A stretch of DNA of 64,000 nucleotides from DAISWL01 sp036826375 (GCA_036826375.1 DAISWL010000001.1:1-64000); one strand, 5' to 3'; numbered from the stretch's first letter, positions 33,957 to 42,795 are shown. The notes: a model not told the origin generated them from the sequence alone. Made by a program: numbers and translations.

Positions 33957-34328
33957 TTAAGAGCCTAGTACCCCTCTCACTATATTAACCACATCGAATA
34001 TAACCACTTGAGATTTTACTAAATAGCCGCTGATTCCCATTGATTCAGCCTGGGACCTGTAGTTATCCTGTGAGAGAGCTGTAAGCATGATGACTTTAAT
34101 ATTTTTAGTTTCCGGATTTTCTCTTAGGGTTTTAAGAACTTGGATACCACTAAGTTTAGGAATCATTATATCTAATAATATTAAATCTGGCTGATTCTGA
34201 ATGGCTCTAGTGACTGCCGATTGGCCATCATTAACAGATTCAACCTCGTAACCTTCAGCCGATAGTCTTGCTGTATAAACAGAAGCTAACGCTATTTCAT
34301 CTTCTACTAATAAAATCTTCTTTGCCAT
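33957..34328 (-). CDS. single-domain response regulator (CheY-like)
   Basis: Receiver domain alone, 123 residues, with no output domain. It has the acidic pocket (LVEDEIALAS), the phospho-acceptor Asp in LILLDIMIPKLSGIQVL, the switch Thr in VIMLTALS and the Lys in GYLVKSQ. GGAGA upstream of the ATG is a plausible Shine-Dalgarno. It lies 17 bases after the CtpA gene. Its kinase is not adjacent; the histidine kinase encoded at 4.9 kb has its own partner. Confidence 0.9.
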   Translation of the reverse strand: MAKKILLVEDEIALASVYTARLSAEGYEVESVNDGQSAVTRAIQNQPDLILLDIMIPKLSGIQVLKTLRENPETKNIKVIMLTALSQDNYRSQAESMGISGYLVKSQVVIFDVVNIVRGVLGS

Positions 34329-34345
34329 TTATTCTCCATATTAAC

Positions 34346-35569
34346 TTAATTATTATTTATATACTGTATTGCTGCTTGCTTTTGCAGGTCATCACCACTT
34401 ATTTTTTGGGCATAGTCCATTTTTACTTCCTGATCGGGCTCTATACCCTGTTTATCTATATTATCACCATTAGGAGTGAACCATTTAGCTACTGTAACTT
34501 TAAGGGCGCTCCCGTCATCTAGCGGTATTAGTTCTTGGACACTACCCTTCCCATAAGTCTTTTGGCCTATAATTCTAGCTTTCTTATAATCTCTAAGTGC
34601 CCCAGTTACTATCTCGCTAGCGCTAGCGCTATAAGAGTTAACCAGTACCGCTGTTTTTAAGCCAGCGAGTGGGCCGTTTCGATCAGATTTAAATGTTTGT
34701 CTGACCTTACCTCCAGCTCTCTCTTCAACCACAGTCTGACCGAAATTCAGCCATTGACTACTCACACTAACAGCCGCATCCAGTTGACCCCCTCCATTAT
34801 CGCGTAAATCAACAATAACCCCCTTTAGGTTTTTATCTTTTGATCCAGTTTCAATAGCGCTGGTAACTAAATTTGCGGTGTCATCGGCAAATCTGGATAC
34901 TCTAATATTTAAAATACCATCATCTACACTAAACTTAACGCTCTTATCTTTGATATTTTCTCTAACTATTTGGTAATCCCTCTCGCCCTCAGATTGGCGG
35001 AAGATCTTAATATTAACAACCGTGCCGGCATCACCCTTGATTTTATCAACCACCTCTTGTAATGTAGATTCTTGACCTACTGAGTAATCCCCCACCTTCA
35101 TGATAATATCTCCTGGTCGCAAACCAGCTTTAGCGGCTGGAGAATCATCGAGTGGAGAAATTATTTCAATAGCATCGCCCTTTTTGCCTACCTCCGCTCC
35201 AATACCACTATATCTGCCCTGAAGATCACTACTAAATTGTTGGTATTCATCCTTTGTGAAATAGGATGTATGAGGATCGCCGATAGATTGAACCAAGCCA
35301 CGCTTCAGCCCTAAATTAACTTCCTCGTCAGTTAAATCCCCATCGTATTTAGATTTAAGAGTATCGTAAACCTTTTGTAAACCAGTAGTATCGACTTGCC
35401 CAGAAAGATTTTGTGCAGATTCAGATTTCAAAATACCCGGTAGGGGCATATACTTAACCCTGTTACCGAGGGCAAAGAATATCAAAGCTATTGCAAATAG
35501 CGTGATGAAGTAGGAAATCGGCGAAATATCCACTCTATTATCAATATATTTGGTAGAATTTTTACTCAA
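34346..35569 (-). CDS. ctpA: carboxyl-terminal processing protease, S41 family
   Basis: Membrane-anchored Ser/Lys protease acting outside the membrane. An N-terminal membrane helix (about 17-37) leads into a PDZ domain (SGIGAEVGKKGDAIEIISPLDDSPAAKAGLRPGDIIMKVG) and the S41 catalytic domain with the Ser in NSYSASASEIVTGAL and the Lys in GQKTYGKGSVQ. Length 407 is typical of CtpA/CtpB. The start is TTG directly behind AAGGAGG. In related systems CtpA controls peptidoglycan hydrolases, and a CHAP hydrolase is encoded immediately upstream, a suggestive pairing. Confidence 0.93.
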   Translation of the reverse strand: MSKNSTKYIDNRVDISPISYFITLFAIALIFFALGNRVKYMPLPGILKSESAQNLSGQVDTTGLQKVYDTLKSKYDGDLTDEEVNLGLKRGLVQSIGDPHTSYFTKDEYQQFSSDLQGRYSGIGAEVGKKGDAIEIISPLDDSPAAKAGLRPGDIIMKVGDYSVGQESTLQEVVDKIKGDAGTVVNIKIFRQSEGERDYQIVRENIKDKSVKFSVDDGILNIRVSRFADDTANLVTSAIETGSKDKNLKGVIVDLRDNGGGQLDAAVSVSSQWLNFGQTVVEERAGGKVRQTFKSDRNGPLAGLKTAVLVNSYSASASEIVTGALRDYKKARIIGQKTYGKGSVQELIPLDDGSALKVTVAKWFTPNGDNIDKQGIEPDQEVKMDYAQKISGDDLQKQAAIQYINNN

Positions 35570-35717
35570 GCTTCCTCCTTATAACTTAATATCCGTATAC
35601 ACTACTCTAACTAGTTATGAGTTAGCTAGAGTTGTTACAGTTGTTACTATAATAGCATAAGCTTGTAGTAAATTTAGTGGTAATTTGGGCTTTAGTATTT
35701 AAGTTTATATCTTAAAC

Positions 35718-36869
35718 TTAAGGGAAATGTATAAAGTAAAGTCCAGCCGTTGAAGTAACCATCTCGCTATACATTCCCATTGGTATACCGTAATTGTACT
35801 GAGATACTTTGACGGTACCATTATTATAAACAGCCTCAACGTACATTGCGTGACCATAGTATCCGGCGTTAGAGATGGCCACATCGCCAACTTTCGGTGA
35901 AGTATCTACAGGAATCCCAGCCGCCCTAGCGTTATCATCCCATTTTTTAGCATCACCGCGTCCTCCCCAATAGGGCATGTGGCGACCACTCGAAGCGACT
36001 CTGTAGGCCGTATAACTGACGCACTCACGATTATACATGCCCCAACTATCTACCATACTATCCTGAGGTGCATTCGCCCATAAAGAAGGGTACCCTCCTC
36101 CGCCAGTTCCGGGCGAAAGAGTAACCCCTCCGCTTACTGGTGCTATGTTGGCTTTATTAGCCTCGGCCTGCTGCTCCCTTTGATCATCAATCTGTTGCTT
36201 TTTAGAGGTTATCTGAGATTGATAGGCAGCCTCCTCCCCCTTTGTAGTTTCCAACAGTTGATTAGTTTCTGATTGTTTCTCATCCAAACTAACTTTTATT
36301 GCTCGTTGATCTTGTATCAGGTTATCAACCTGGGTTTTCTGAGATTCTAAAACAACCTTCTGGTTTTGAACTTCCTTAGTCAGACTAGATACTTTAGATT
36401 GAGTTTTGTTCAACTGCTCTTGTTTATCTATGTACTCGCTCAAGTTAGAGCTAGATGCTAGCATCTCTAAGGATGAAACTGTACTTTCAACGTATAATTG
36501 TTTTAAACTCTGAGCTAGTAGTTTTTTGTTAGAAGTGATTTTCTTTTCAGCTTCATTAATTTGATCACCAAGTTGATCGGTCTTAGCCTGATTAACCCTA
36601 ATTTGGCCTTGCATGGTCGAGATCTGACCATTTAGCTCATCTAACTTGGCCTGGAGGGTATCCCCCCTAGAAGCGGCATCGGCAGCTTTCTGATTTGCAG
36701 CTTCTACATCAGCCTCAAGAGCTTTAATCTTTTCATCGTATTTATCGGCCAGAGTAACTCCGCCATTCAGAAACGGAAACCCAGCAACTAAGTTTAAGGT
36801 TACTAAGCCGATTAGCAAAGCTGATTTTATTTTTAAAACTATTTTTTTATTTTTTATGATTTTTGTCAT
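35718..36869 (-). CDS. secreted peptidoglycan hydrolase: coiled coil plus CHAP domain
   Basis: Exported cell-wall hydrolase of 383 residues. It has an N-terminal signal sequence (KIKSALLIGLVTLNLVAGFP), a long coiled coil (about 40-235, with many Gln, Lys and Glu) like PcsB or EnvC-type proteins, a Gly/Pro linker, and a C-terminal CHAP domain with the catalytic Cys in YNRECVSYTAYRVASSG and the His in NAGYYGHAMYVEAVY. Such proteins split septal peptidoglycan under control of FtsEX-type transporters or proteases. It is transcribed with ctpA, and its coiled coil could be a regulatory arm. Confidence 0.9.
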   Translation of the reverse strand: MTKIIKNKKIVLKIKSALLIGLVTLNLVAGFPFLNGGVTLADKYDEKIKALEADVEAANQKAADAASRGDTLQAKLDELNGQISTMQGQIRVNQAKTDQLGDQINEAEKKITSNKKLLAQSLKQLYVESTVSSLEMLASSSNLSEYIDKQEQLNKTQSKVSSLTKEVQNQKVVLESQKTQVDNLIQDQRAIKVSLDEKQSETNQLLETTKGEEAAYQSQITSKKQQIDDQREQQAEANKANIAPVSGGVTLSPGTGGGGYPSLWANAPQDSMVDSWGMYNRECVSYTAYRVASSGRHMPYWGGRGDAKKWDDNARAAGIPVDTSPKVGDVAISNAGYYGHAMYVEAVYNNGTVKVSQYNYGIPMGMYSEMVTSTAGLYFIHFP

Positions 36870-36932
36870 ATTAATTTAATAGTAACACTAACTTAAGCTT
36901 AATATCAAGCAATTCTACCACTTATATCTGAC

Positions 36933-37646
36933 TTAGGGTATGAAACTAAGGTTTTTCAAAACTATATTATTAAAATCTGCAATGTAGGTTTTGTCTTCGG
37001 TCCAAACATAAAGCACTTTATCACGTACGGGCAAAACTACAAGTGAACCATCCTGATCTTTGTTTATCTCCCCATCTATTCTAGCCCCGGATACGCCAGA
37101 AACCTGGTAGGGGCTAATCGTAATTTTCTTTGATTTACTATCTTTTTCGTATCCAGATAAGGCGTTCTGGTAGCTATCACTAGTAATCGCCACCCTAAGG
37201 GCATACTTTTTATCTAGGTTAGCAGATGGCACTACAATAGGATGGGAATAAAAATCGAATAATTTTTTACCCTGATTTTGATCTATATAAACAGACCAGT
37301 TTCTGGGATAGCTAATTTTTACCGATCCAAGCTCGCTTGGGCCTTCATAGGTAAGATATGGTGATTTAGATTGCTCAGCATACTCTTTATCTAGGGTAAC
37401 TTTTTGTTCTTTTTTAGCCGCAGCTACTTGTTGATTTGCTATATTCTGTACATTATCTCGTTGGTACTGATACTTATTTTTATAACTAAACAAAAAAATG
37501 ACCAACGCTATTACTGCCAAACTCAGTAAAACTGTTGGTATTATCATCATATTAAATTTCTTCTTTGACTTTTCTTGGCTAAAGTTAAAATTACCGTAAC
37601 TACCCGGAGGTGTCGGTTGATTCGGTTGGTTAAAATTTGGTTCCAT
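36933..37646 (-). CDS. anchored surface protein with Asn/Pro-rich N-terminus
   Basis: Hypothetical membrane-anchored protein of 237 residues. The first 25 residues are Asn/Gln/Pro-rich (NFNQPNQPTPPGSYG), then a basic patch and one membrane helix (about 33-52), then an extracellular domain with a PsbP-like feel (GSVKISYPRNWSVYIDQ...LYVWTEDKTYIADFNNIVLKNLSFIP). The same plan recurs in the unrelated 45545-46279 protein. Function unknown. A TATAAT nine bases before the ATG suggests its own near-leaderless promoter. Confidence 0.65.
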   Translation of the reverse strand: MEPNFNQPNQPTPPGSYGNFNFSQEKSKKKFNMMIIPTVLLSLAVIALVIFLFSYKNKYQYQRDNVQNIANQQVAAAKKEQKVTLDKEYAEQSKSPYLTYEGPSELGSVKISYPRNWSVYIDQNQGKKLFDFYSHPIVVPSANLDKKYALRVAITSDSYQNALSGYEKDSKSKKITISPYQVSGVSGARIDGEINKDQDGSLVVLPVRDKVLYVWTEDKTYIADFNNIVLKNLSFIP

Positions 37647-37699
37647 AATAACTAAATTATAACACGCTTAAGTTTAGGCTGTGAAGATTATTTTATAAA

Positions 37700-38206
37700 T
37701 CAATATTCATACAAATACATCCCTCCTTTTATCCTAGCCGGATCTTTGCCCGGAACTTTAAAAGCAAAACTTATTAAACTTAAATGTTTGTTTAGTTTAT
37801 GAGATTGATCCTTAAGTTTAACATCTAGCCTTTCCATGTACTTATCTAATAAGAAAACGAATACTGTTGATGTCTCTGTCGGCAGGCTTTGATCCCAAAA
37901 GTTAGAAAGTTTAACTTTAGCAATTTTACGATACTTGTGTAGCCTAATTTTAGAGATTAAAAATAGATAAGGGTTAATCTCGTAGCCTAAAGAATGGATT
38001 CCCCGCTCAGCCAGAACTTTCTGCACTGCCCCATCGCCACTACCAAGATCTACCACAAAATCACCTTTTTTTAAGTTCGCGAGTTTAATAGCATCTAAAA
38101 TTTGTTTTTTGCGGGTTGGTAAGTATGGCGCTCCACTGAAAACTACTACCATAGCAAATGGCAGAAGAATAATTGAAAAGATTATGAATAACCAATTAGG
38201 CATCAT
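37700..38206 (-). CDS. membrane-anchored class I SAM methyltransferase
   Basis: Residues 1-30 form a membrane anchor (WLFIIFSIILLPFAMVVVF). The rest is a compact Rossmann methyltransferase with motif I VVDLGSGDGAVQKVLAERG, the acidic end of strand 2 (GYEINPYL), and FVFLLDKYMERLDVKL, where the acceptor side would be. At 168 residues it is short and contains no recognised specificity domain. The same architecture is widespread in CPR genomes. It overlaps xseB by 11 bases, so it is co-translated with the exonuclease VII genes although no functional link is known. Confidence 0.75.
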   Translation of the reverse strand: MMPNWLFIIFSIILLPFAMVVVFSGAPYLPTRKKQILDAIKLANLKKGDFVVDLGSGDGAVQKVLAERGIHSLGYEINPYLFLISKIRLHKYRKIAKVKLSNFWDQSLPTETSTVFVFLLDKYMERLDVKLKDQSHKLNKHLSLISFAFKVPGKDPARIKGGMYLYEY

Positions 38207-38399
38207 TGCCTATCTCCCTGATCTCAACCTCGCTAAACTTAAGTTTATTTTCAATTAAAACGATGATCCCAGATGCCCGCTTAAGCTTAAGGCTAGATTC
38301 CTCAATTTCTTCGGGGTTGGCATCCTGAACTTCAGCGAGGAGCTTATCCAGCTCATCTTTTAATTGTTTAACTGTCGCGTTTTCATCAATATCATTCAT
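38196..38399 (-). CDS. xseB: exodeoxyribonuclease VII small subunit
   Basis: Small helical partner of XseA; several copies coat the large subunit. The 67 residues match the family length and its helical hairpin: VKQLKDELDKLLAEVQDANPEEIEESSLKLKRASGIIVLIENKLKFSEVEI, where most members have (L)E.(V).(L)E.(G)...LE.S...YE.G..L...C...L. It overlaps xseA by eight bases and the methyltransferase gene by 11. Identification rests on position as much as on sequence. Confidence 0.8.
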   Translation of the reverse strand: MNDIDENATVKQLKDELDKLLAEVQDANPEEIEESSLKLKRASGIIVLIENKLKFSEVEIREIGNDA

Positions 38400-39534
38400 A
38401 TTTTAACTCCTTCACTTCTGCCTTAATTGTAACATTTTTGCCCTTAAGCTTAATAGTTTGATTTATCTTTAGTTTTTTAGATTTGGTTAATTTGGCATCT
38501 TGTTTGCTAAGCAATAAGAACCCGGCATCGAATAACTTATTAATATCGGCTGCTGCAATTTTCTGTTTCGCTAAGTTTAAATAACTGTTCATCAAGTTTA
38601 AATCGCCAAACAATTTATGCTTAGCTAAGTTGAGCTTATTGTAAAGATTAAGCTTAAGCTCTTTAACTACATCACTGCGCCTATCCTCGGCATTTTGCAG
38701 ATTAAGCTTAAGGCTTTCAACAAAACTAGTATATTCTGGAAATAGAATATTAGCCGCATCGGTTGGAGTAGCCGCCGCCCTATCAGCAACTAGCTCACTT
38801 AAGGTTACATCTACCTTATGACCGACCCCCACTAACACTGGTAAAATTGAACTAAAAATTTGTTCAATAACTTCTTCAGAATTGAAGGTTGCGAGATCGT
38901 CAGAACTACCGCCACCCCTAACAATAACCACTAGTTGATTAGCCTGATTTTGATTAGCTTTTTTGATGGCTGAGGCGACATCTTTAATGGCGCTTGTACC
39001 CTGCACACTAACGTTATACAAATTGATTTTAACTGCCGGCCAATTTAAGTTTAAAATATGCAAAAAATCCTTCCAGCCAGCGGCATCTTTTGAACTTACA
39101 ACTGCAATTTCAGTTGGCAGAACTGGCAGTTGACGCTTACGACTGGGTTCAAAAAATCCTAGCTTTTGATACTTAAGCTTAAGCTGATCGAACTTATTTT
39201 TGATGACGCCCTCGCCCAACACCTTAAGTTTGATAATAGTGAAACTAAACCTACCAGAATTTAATAATTTAGGAGAAACAACCGCTTCCACTAAAGTCCC
39301 ATCGACCAGATCTGTCATAGCAAGATTATCAGAATTAAGCTGATAGGGCGTTAAGAAGCAGTTCAGAGTAGAGTAATCATCTTTTAAATCTAAGAATATG
39401 TACTGGCCCTTATTGAGCTTAGCGCTATGAACCTCTCCTACCACTGTTATACCATGGAAGGCGTACTCCAGTGACTGATTAAGTAAAGCGACACACTCTG
39501 ATGGGCTAATTTTGATTTCTGCTAAACCAGTCAT
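38392..39534 (-). CDS. xseA: exodeoxyribonuclease VII large subunit
   Basis: Catalytic subunit of the ATP-independent single-strand exonuclease VII. The N-terminal OB-fold runs over residues 1-95 (FHGITVVGEVHSAKLNKGQYIFLDLKDD). The nuclease domain has AVVSSKDAAGWKDFLHIL, VVIVRGGGSSDDLATFNSEEVIEQIFSSILPVLVGVGHKVDVTLSELVADRAAATPTDAANIL, all diagnostic of XseA. The C-terminal coiled coil is shorter than in E. coli (380 residues in total against about 450). Its ATG overlaps the stop of the flippase-like gene by one base. Confidence 0.94.
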   Translation of the reverse strand: MTGLAEIKISPSECVALLNQSLEYAFHGITVVGEVHSAKLNKGQYIFLDLKDDYSTLNCFLTPYQLNSDNLAMTDLVDGTLVEAVVSPKLLNSGRFSFTIIKLKVLGEGVIKNKFDQLKLKYQKLGFFEPSRKRQLPVLPTEIAVVSSKDAAGWKDFLHILNLNWPAVKINLYNVSVQGTSAIKDVASAIKKANQNQANQLVVIVRGGGSSDDLATFNSEEVIEQIFSSILPVLVGVGHKVDVTLSELVADRAAATPTDAANILFPEYTSFVESLKLNLQNAEDRRSDVVKELKLNLYNKLNLAKHKLFGDLNLMNSYLNLAKQKIAAADINKLFDAGFLLLSKQDAKLTKSKKLKINQTIKLKGKNVTIKAEVKELKYE

Positions 39535-40628
39535 TATTTTTTATTTTTAGGATTAAGTTTAAGTAATGAGTCGGCGTTTAACCTTTTGTGGTAGTAGTAG
39601 TATCCGGCGGGCAGAGATAAAGCCGTATTTATAATTCGATACATCACTATTCCCGAAAGACTAACCCCAGCCGGAACTCCAGCGCTGACCATCACTGCTA
39701 CCATTAAGCCTTCGTAGATGCCCACTCCCCCGGGCATAATTGAAAATATTCCCGAAAAACTAGCCACAGCGTAAGATATAATGATTGCCCCAGGATTAAC
39801 AATGTAACCAATTGCGGCAAAAACTAGGTATATAGTTGCAAGCTCAGTCAGGTTAGCGAGTAAACCGTATACAAACGGCTTTTTAAGATGTCGTCTGCTT
39901 CTCTTTAAAATTAAGTAATTATCGTGGATGGTGCTAAGCCTTGCCACTATTCTTTCACTATCCAGAACATCGTTAACCTTTTTTTCTACTTTTTTAGATG
40001 AAAGTTTTGCGGCTAAATTATTTTTAGCCTGCTTAAGTTTAGTGAAAAATAGGTTTACTAAATCTATCAACCATTTAGTTGACGACCGGATTCTGGCCTT
40101 AGAGCTAATAATATATATAAATATTGCTCCGCCAAATAGTATCATTAAGCTTAAGCTAGATGATACTAGTATTAATAAATTGCTGGCCTTGCCGTAAGCT
40201 GAAAGTACAAACAAACCACCAAATAAGAATATTACAAAACTTAGGTTTTGAATCATTATTTTAGTTGTAATCACGGAGGTAGAGATAGATGCCTTAGCTT
40301 TTTCACGCATCCTAACCGCTAAATAGCTGATTACCGATACTCCCGCTGTTGGCAGAACGAACCCAACAAAGTTAAGCTCTAATGCCAACTTTAATGATTG
40401 ATTCTGGCTTATATCTACGCCAAATATCTTGTAGATACTGCGGTACAAATTGCCAGTTGAACGATAGTTCCAATACTGCAAAAACGGAATAATGGCTAAA
40501 ATAAAATAATCGGCATTCTTGATGTTTTTCAGGGTTTCTAGTATATTACTGCGTAAAGAATAAATAGTAGCCCCTAGCAACAGCAACGTAACCAAGTTTA
40601 TAACCATTTTTAGTTTAGATGTTTTCAT
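39534..40628 (-). CDS. flippase-like integral membrane protein (UPF0104/LPG-synthase TM family)
   Basis: Polytopic membrane protein of 364 residues with about eight helices. Family marks are GVDISQNQSLKLALELNFVGFVLPTAGVSVISYLAVR near the start, and SYAVASFSGIFSIMPGGVGIYEGLMVAVMVSAGVPAGVSLSGIVMYRIINTALSLPAGYYYY near the end, both typical of the AglD/MprF flippase-like domain. The family moves or modifies lipids or lipid-linked sugars; a substrate cannot be read here. It starts the xseAB transcript with a one-base overlap to xseA. Confidence 0.83.
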   Translation of the reverse strand: MKTSKLKMVINLVTLLLLGATIYSLRSNILETLKNIKNADYFILAIIPFLQYWNYRSTGNLYRSIYKIFGVDISQNQSLKLALELNFVGFVLPTAGVSVISYLAVRMREKAKASISTSVITTKIMIQNLSFVIFLFGGLFVLSAYGKASNLLILVSSSLSLMILFGGAIFIYIISSKARIRSSTKWLIDLVNLFFTKLKQAKNNLAAKLSSKKVEKKVNDVLDSERIVARLSTIHDNYLILKRSRRHLKKPFVYGLLANLTELATIYLVFAAIGYIVNPGAIIISYAVASFSGIFSIMPGGVGIYEGLMVAVMVSAGVPAGVSLSGIVMYRIINTALSLPAGYYYYHKRLNADSLLKLNPKNKK

Positions 40629-40802
40629 GCAAATATCAACTCTCAGTTAAAATATATCACCCGATAAAATCAACTTAATCAAAAGTTAATTATACCATCA
40701 AGACGCTAATTAAAGTACCCCCAGTCTCGTTTGAAGTAGGGCACTCTCATGTAAAGAATTAAAACTACTTTAAATAATAATATTAATACAACAAAAATTA
40801 TA

Positions 40803-40832
40803 TTGACATACTAATGTTATTTATGCTAGTAT
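40803..40832 (+). promoter_or_regulatory. promoter with overlapping inverted repeat (possible operator)
   Basis: TTGACA (40803-40808), an 18-bp spacer and TAGTAT (40827-40832). CATACTA (40807-40813) and TAGTATG (40827-40833) are perfect inverted copies sitting on the -35 and -10, so a repressor dimer bound there would block transcription. The downstream leader is about 50 bases. Confidence 0.5.
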
Positions 40833-40886
40833 GTAAGCGGTAGACGTAAGTAAAACACAAAAATAATTTGAAAGGAATATACCTCA

Positions 40887-41480
40887 ATGAGTGCGGAAAA
40901 TGAATTTGCGACTAGGCCATCACCTAAACATTTACACTGTGAACAAGAGCCCGATGCGCTAACAAGATTACAAGATGCGGTAGACTCCGGGGAATTAGAA
41001 AGAGTAGATTCGAGTTTTGTGGCTCGAGGAGCAAGCATGGCAGCCCGCGAAATAGCCAGAGTGTCATCCAATAGTATAATTGGGGCGAACGTTCACTACG
41101 ATACAGCTGAATCTAGCTCCGGGCTCAGACGTTTAGCAGGGGAAGTTGGGAAAAAATTAATGAGTCGCCTGTTCCCCGACAGATATCCCCCTCATGTTTT
41201 ATATGTGATGCACAGTCTTATCGATAATGTGTATTTACCTAAACCTGGGGAAATTAAAAATCATGGGGCACCGACGACCTTATTAAGAGGTTCAACCGTG
41301 CTTGGATTTGATGACAATGGCACAGATTTCGGTATGGCGCAGGTCGAACGAGGAGCCGGGGTTAGCGATTCTACCGTTTTTGGGCCCGTTAAGATAGGCG
41401 AAGGTGCCAGGGTTACGAATTCCGTAGTATCCTACGTTTGCCCACAGCCTGTACCCATAGTTGGCGAAGACGCTGACTAA
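40887..41480 (+). CDS. orphan protein with left-handed beta-helix-like segment, probably frameshifted
   Basis: Unknown 197-residue protein. The N-terminal half is helical (LTRLQDAVDSGELERVDSSFVARGASMAARE), and the C-terminal part has hexapeptide-like repeats (VSDSTVFGPVKIGEGARVTNSVVSYV) of the kind that form left-handed beta helices in sugar-nucleotide enzymes. The frame closes at 41480, but the next frame continues as NSDVGYLNRGEKLRLPGHADEATVTRIPNGGTLFEANAK to 41598, which reads as the natural continuation (GEKL..PG....TRIPNGG). Losing one T near 41478 would join them. A Shine-Dalgarno (GAAAGGA) precedes the ATG. Confidence 0.55.
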   Translation: MSAENEFATRPSPKHLHCEQEPDALTRLQDAVDSGELERVDSSFVARGASMAAREIARVSSNSIIGANVHYDTAESSSGLRRLAGEVGKKLMSRLFPDRYPPHVLYVMHSLIDNVYLPKPGEIKNHGAPTTLLRGSTVLGFDDNGTDFGMAQVERGAGVSDSTVFGPVKIGEGARVTNSVVSYVCPQPVPIVGEDAD

Positions 41481-41481
41481 C

Positions 41482-41598
41482 TCAGATGTTGGCTATTTGA
41501 ATCGTGGAGAAAAGCTTAGATTACCCGGGCACGCTGATGAGGCAACAGTTACACGCATTCCAAACGGGGGGACACTCTTTGAAGCAAATGCCAAATAG
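41482..41598 (+). pseudogene. out-of-frame continuation of the 40887 gene
   Basis: In the frame shifted by one base, coding-like sequence runs from about 41461 to a TAG at 41596-41598 without its own good start. It ends 10 bases before the convergent rplT gene. It is either the tail of a disrupted gene, the product of a programmed shift, or a sequencing error. Confidence 0.5.
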
Positions 41599-41608
41599 TA
41601 GTTATTAC

Positions 41609-41962
41609 CTAGCTGTTATCAACAGCGCTAACAACAGCTTCAAAAGCTTTTGGCTCGTTAACAGCAAGTTCAGCTAAAGTTTTTCTATCCAAAATAATTT
41701 CAGACTGATTAAGCTTAGCAATAAACTTGGAATAACTATTGGTAGGATCCAACTGCCTTAGGGCTGCGTTGATTCTAACAGTCCACAAACGGCGGAAATC
41801 ACGCTTTTTGTTACGTCTATCGCGGTAAGCATACTGCAGTGAACGGATGACTCCTTGTTTTGCCAACCTGAAAGATGTACGACGAGGATGACTCATCCCT
41901 TTCGCCATCTTTAAAATTTTCTTGTGCTTAGCTCTTTTGGTTACGCCTTTTTTAACACGCAT
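41609..41962 (-). CDS. rplT: 50S ribosomal protein L20
   Basis: Large-subunit assembly protein bL20. The 117 residues show the basic N-terminal extension (MRVKKGVTKRAKHKKILKMAKGMSHPRRTSFRLAKQGVIRSLQYAYRDRRNKKRDFRRLWTVRINAALRQ split here for brevity; key blocks RDRRNKKRDFRRLW and INAALRQ) and the globular C-terminus (YSKFIAKLNQSEIILDRKTLAELAVNEP). It is the last gene of the infC-rpmI-rplT operon, 28 bases after rpmI, the standard bacterial order. Confidence 0.97.
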   Translation of the reverse strand: MRVKKGVTKRAKHKKILKMAKGMSHPRRTSFRLAKQGVIRSLQYAYRDRRNKKRDFRRLWTVRINAALRQLDPTNSYSKFIAKLNQSEIILDRKTLAELAVNEPKAFEAVVSAVDNS

Positions 41963-41990
41963 TGTTTTCTCCTAGTATTATATCTTTAAA

Positions 41991-42191
41991 TTAAAGCCCT
42001 AGAGCCCTTTTAATTGTTTTTTGGTTGGTAGAATCTACCCCTACATCACCAGATTTCCTACGCTTGTTAGCGCCAGATTTCTTGGCCAAGAAATGGCTCA
42101 TGTATGCCGAGCCGCGCAACATTTTTTTGCTACTGCTAAGCTTAATTCTTTTAGCAATAGACTTTCTGGTTTTTAACTTAATCTTAGGCAT
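41991..42191 (-). CDS. rpmI: 50S ribosomal protein L35
   Basis: bL35, 66 residues, basic throughout: MPKIKLKTRKSIAKRIKLS, then GSAYMSHFLAKKSGANKRRKSG, where most members have the (H)..K....(R)LR conserved block. The ATG overlaps the infC stop by one base, so translation is coupled. Middle gene of infC-rpmI-rplT. Confidence 0.95.
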   Translation of the reverse strand: MPKIKLKTRKSIAKRIKLSSSKKMLRGSAYMSHFLAKKSGANKRRKSGDVGVDSTNQKTIKRALGL

Positions 42192-42724
42192 TATTTAGAT
42201 CTCCTTACTGTCATTGATAAGTTGTTCCCGGCTAGAGTTGGCTGCTGCTCAACTATAGTATCATCACTCATCTGAGCAATGATGCTTTCAAACAGTTTAA
42301 AGCCTAACTCTTTGTGGGCACGTTCTCTTCCTCTATATAGTAACACAAATCTTACCTTGTTGCCAGCATCTAAAAACTTATTAATTTTGTTAAGCTTAAC
42401 ATCGAGGTCGTGCTGACCTATTTTAAGGCCGATACGCATCTGCTTAAGCTCTTGAACTACCTGATTTTTCTTACTCTCTTTAGCTTTTTTGGTTTTTTGG
42501 TAATTATATTTACCCCAATCGGCAATTCTGGCCACAGGAGGATCAGCGTTGGGCGAAACTTCTATTAAATCTAGGCCTGCTTGTTTGGCCATACCAAGAG
42601 CTTCATCACGGTCAAGGATGCCAACCATTTCACCCTCATCATTTATCACCTTAAGTTTAGGCGCACGAATGAATTGGTTGATCCTGGTTCTGGGCTCAAA
42701 TTTTCTAGAGCTTTTTTTTCTGAT
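42191..42724 (-). CDS. infC: translation initiation factor IF-3, AUC start
   Basis: IF-3 guards start-codon choice on the 30S subunit. A GTG start at 42649 would remove part of the N-terminal domain. Reading upstream in frame gives KFEPRTRINQFIRAPKLKVINDEGEMVG, exactly the family's RINEEIRAPEVRLI-like opening. No ATG, GTG or TTG precedes this block before the upstream stop. The likely start is ATC at 42724-42722, with AAGGA nine bases ahead, giving 177 residues, the normal length. Rare AUU/AUC-class starts on infC allow IF-3 to repress its own synthesis in E. coli, and the same logic probably holds here. The C-terminal domain (QMRIGLKIGQHDLDVKL..FLLYRGRE-like block) is intact. Confidence 0.9.
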   Translation of the reverse strand: MRKKSSRKFEPRTRINQFIRAPKLKVINDEGEMVGILDRDEALGMAKQAGLDLIEVSPNADPPVARIADWGKYNYQKTKKAKESKKNQVVQELKQMRIGLKIGQHDLDVKLNKINKFLDAGNKVRFVLLYRGRERAHKELGFKLFESIIAQMSDDTIVEQQPTLAGNNLSMTVRRSK

Positions 42725-42795
42725 AGCTGATTATCCTTAAAAATGGGGTTGTTAATTTTACTTTATAAGTTAGTATAGCAGATGTTGGGATGATT

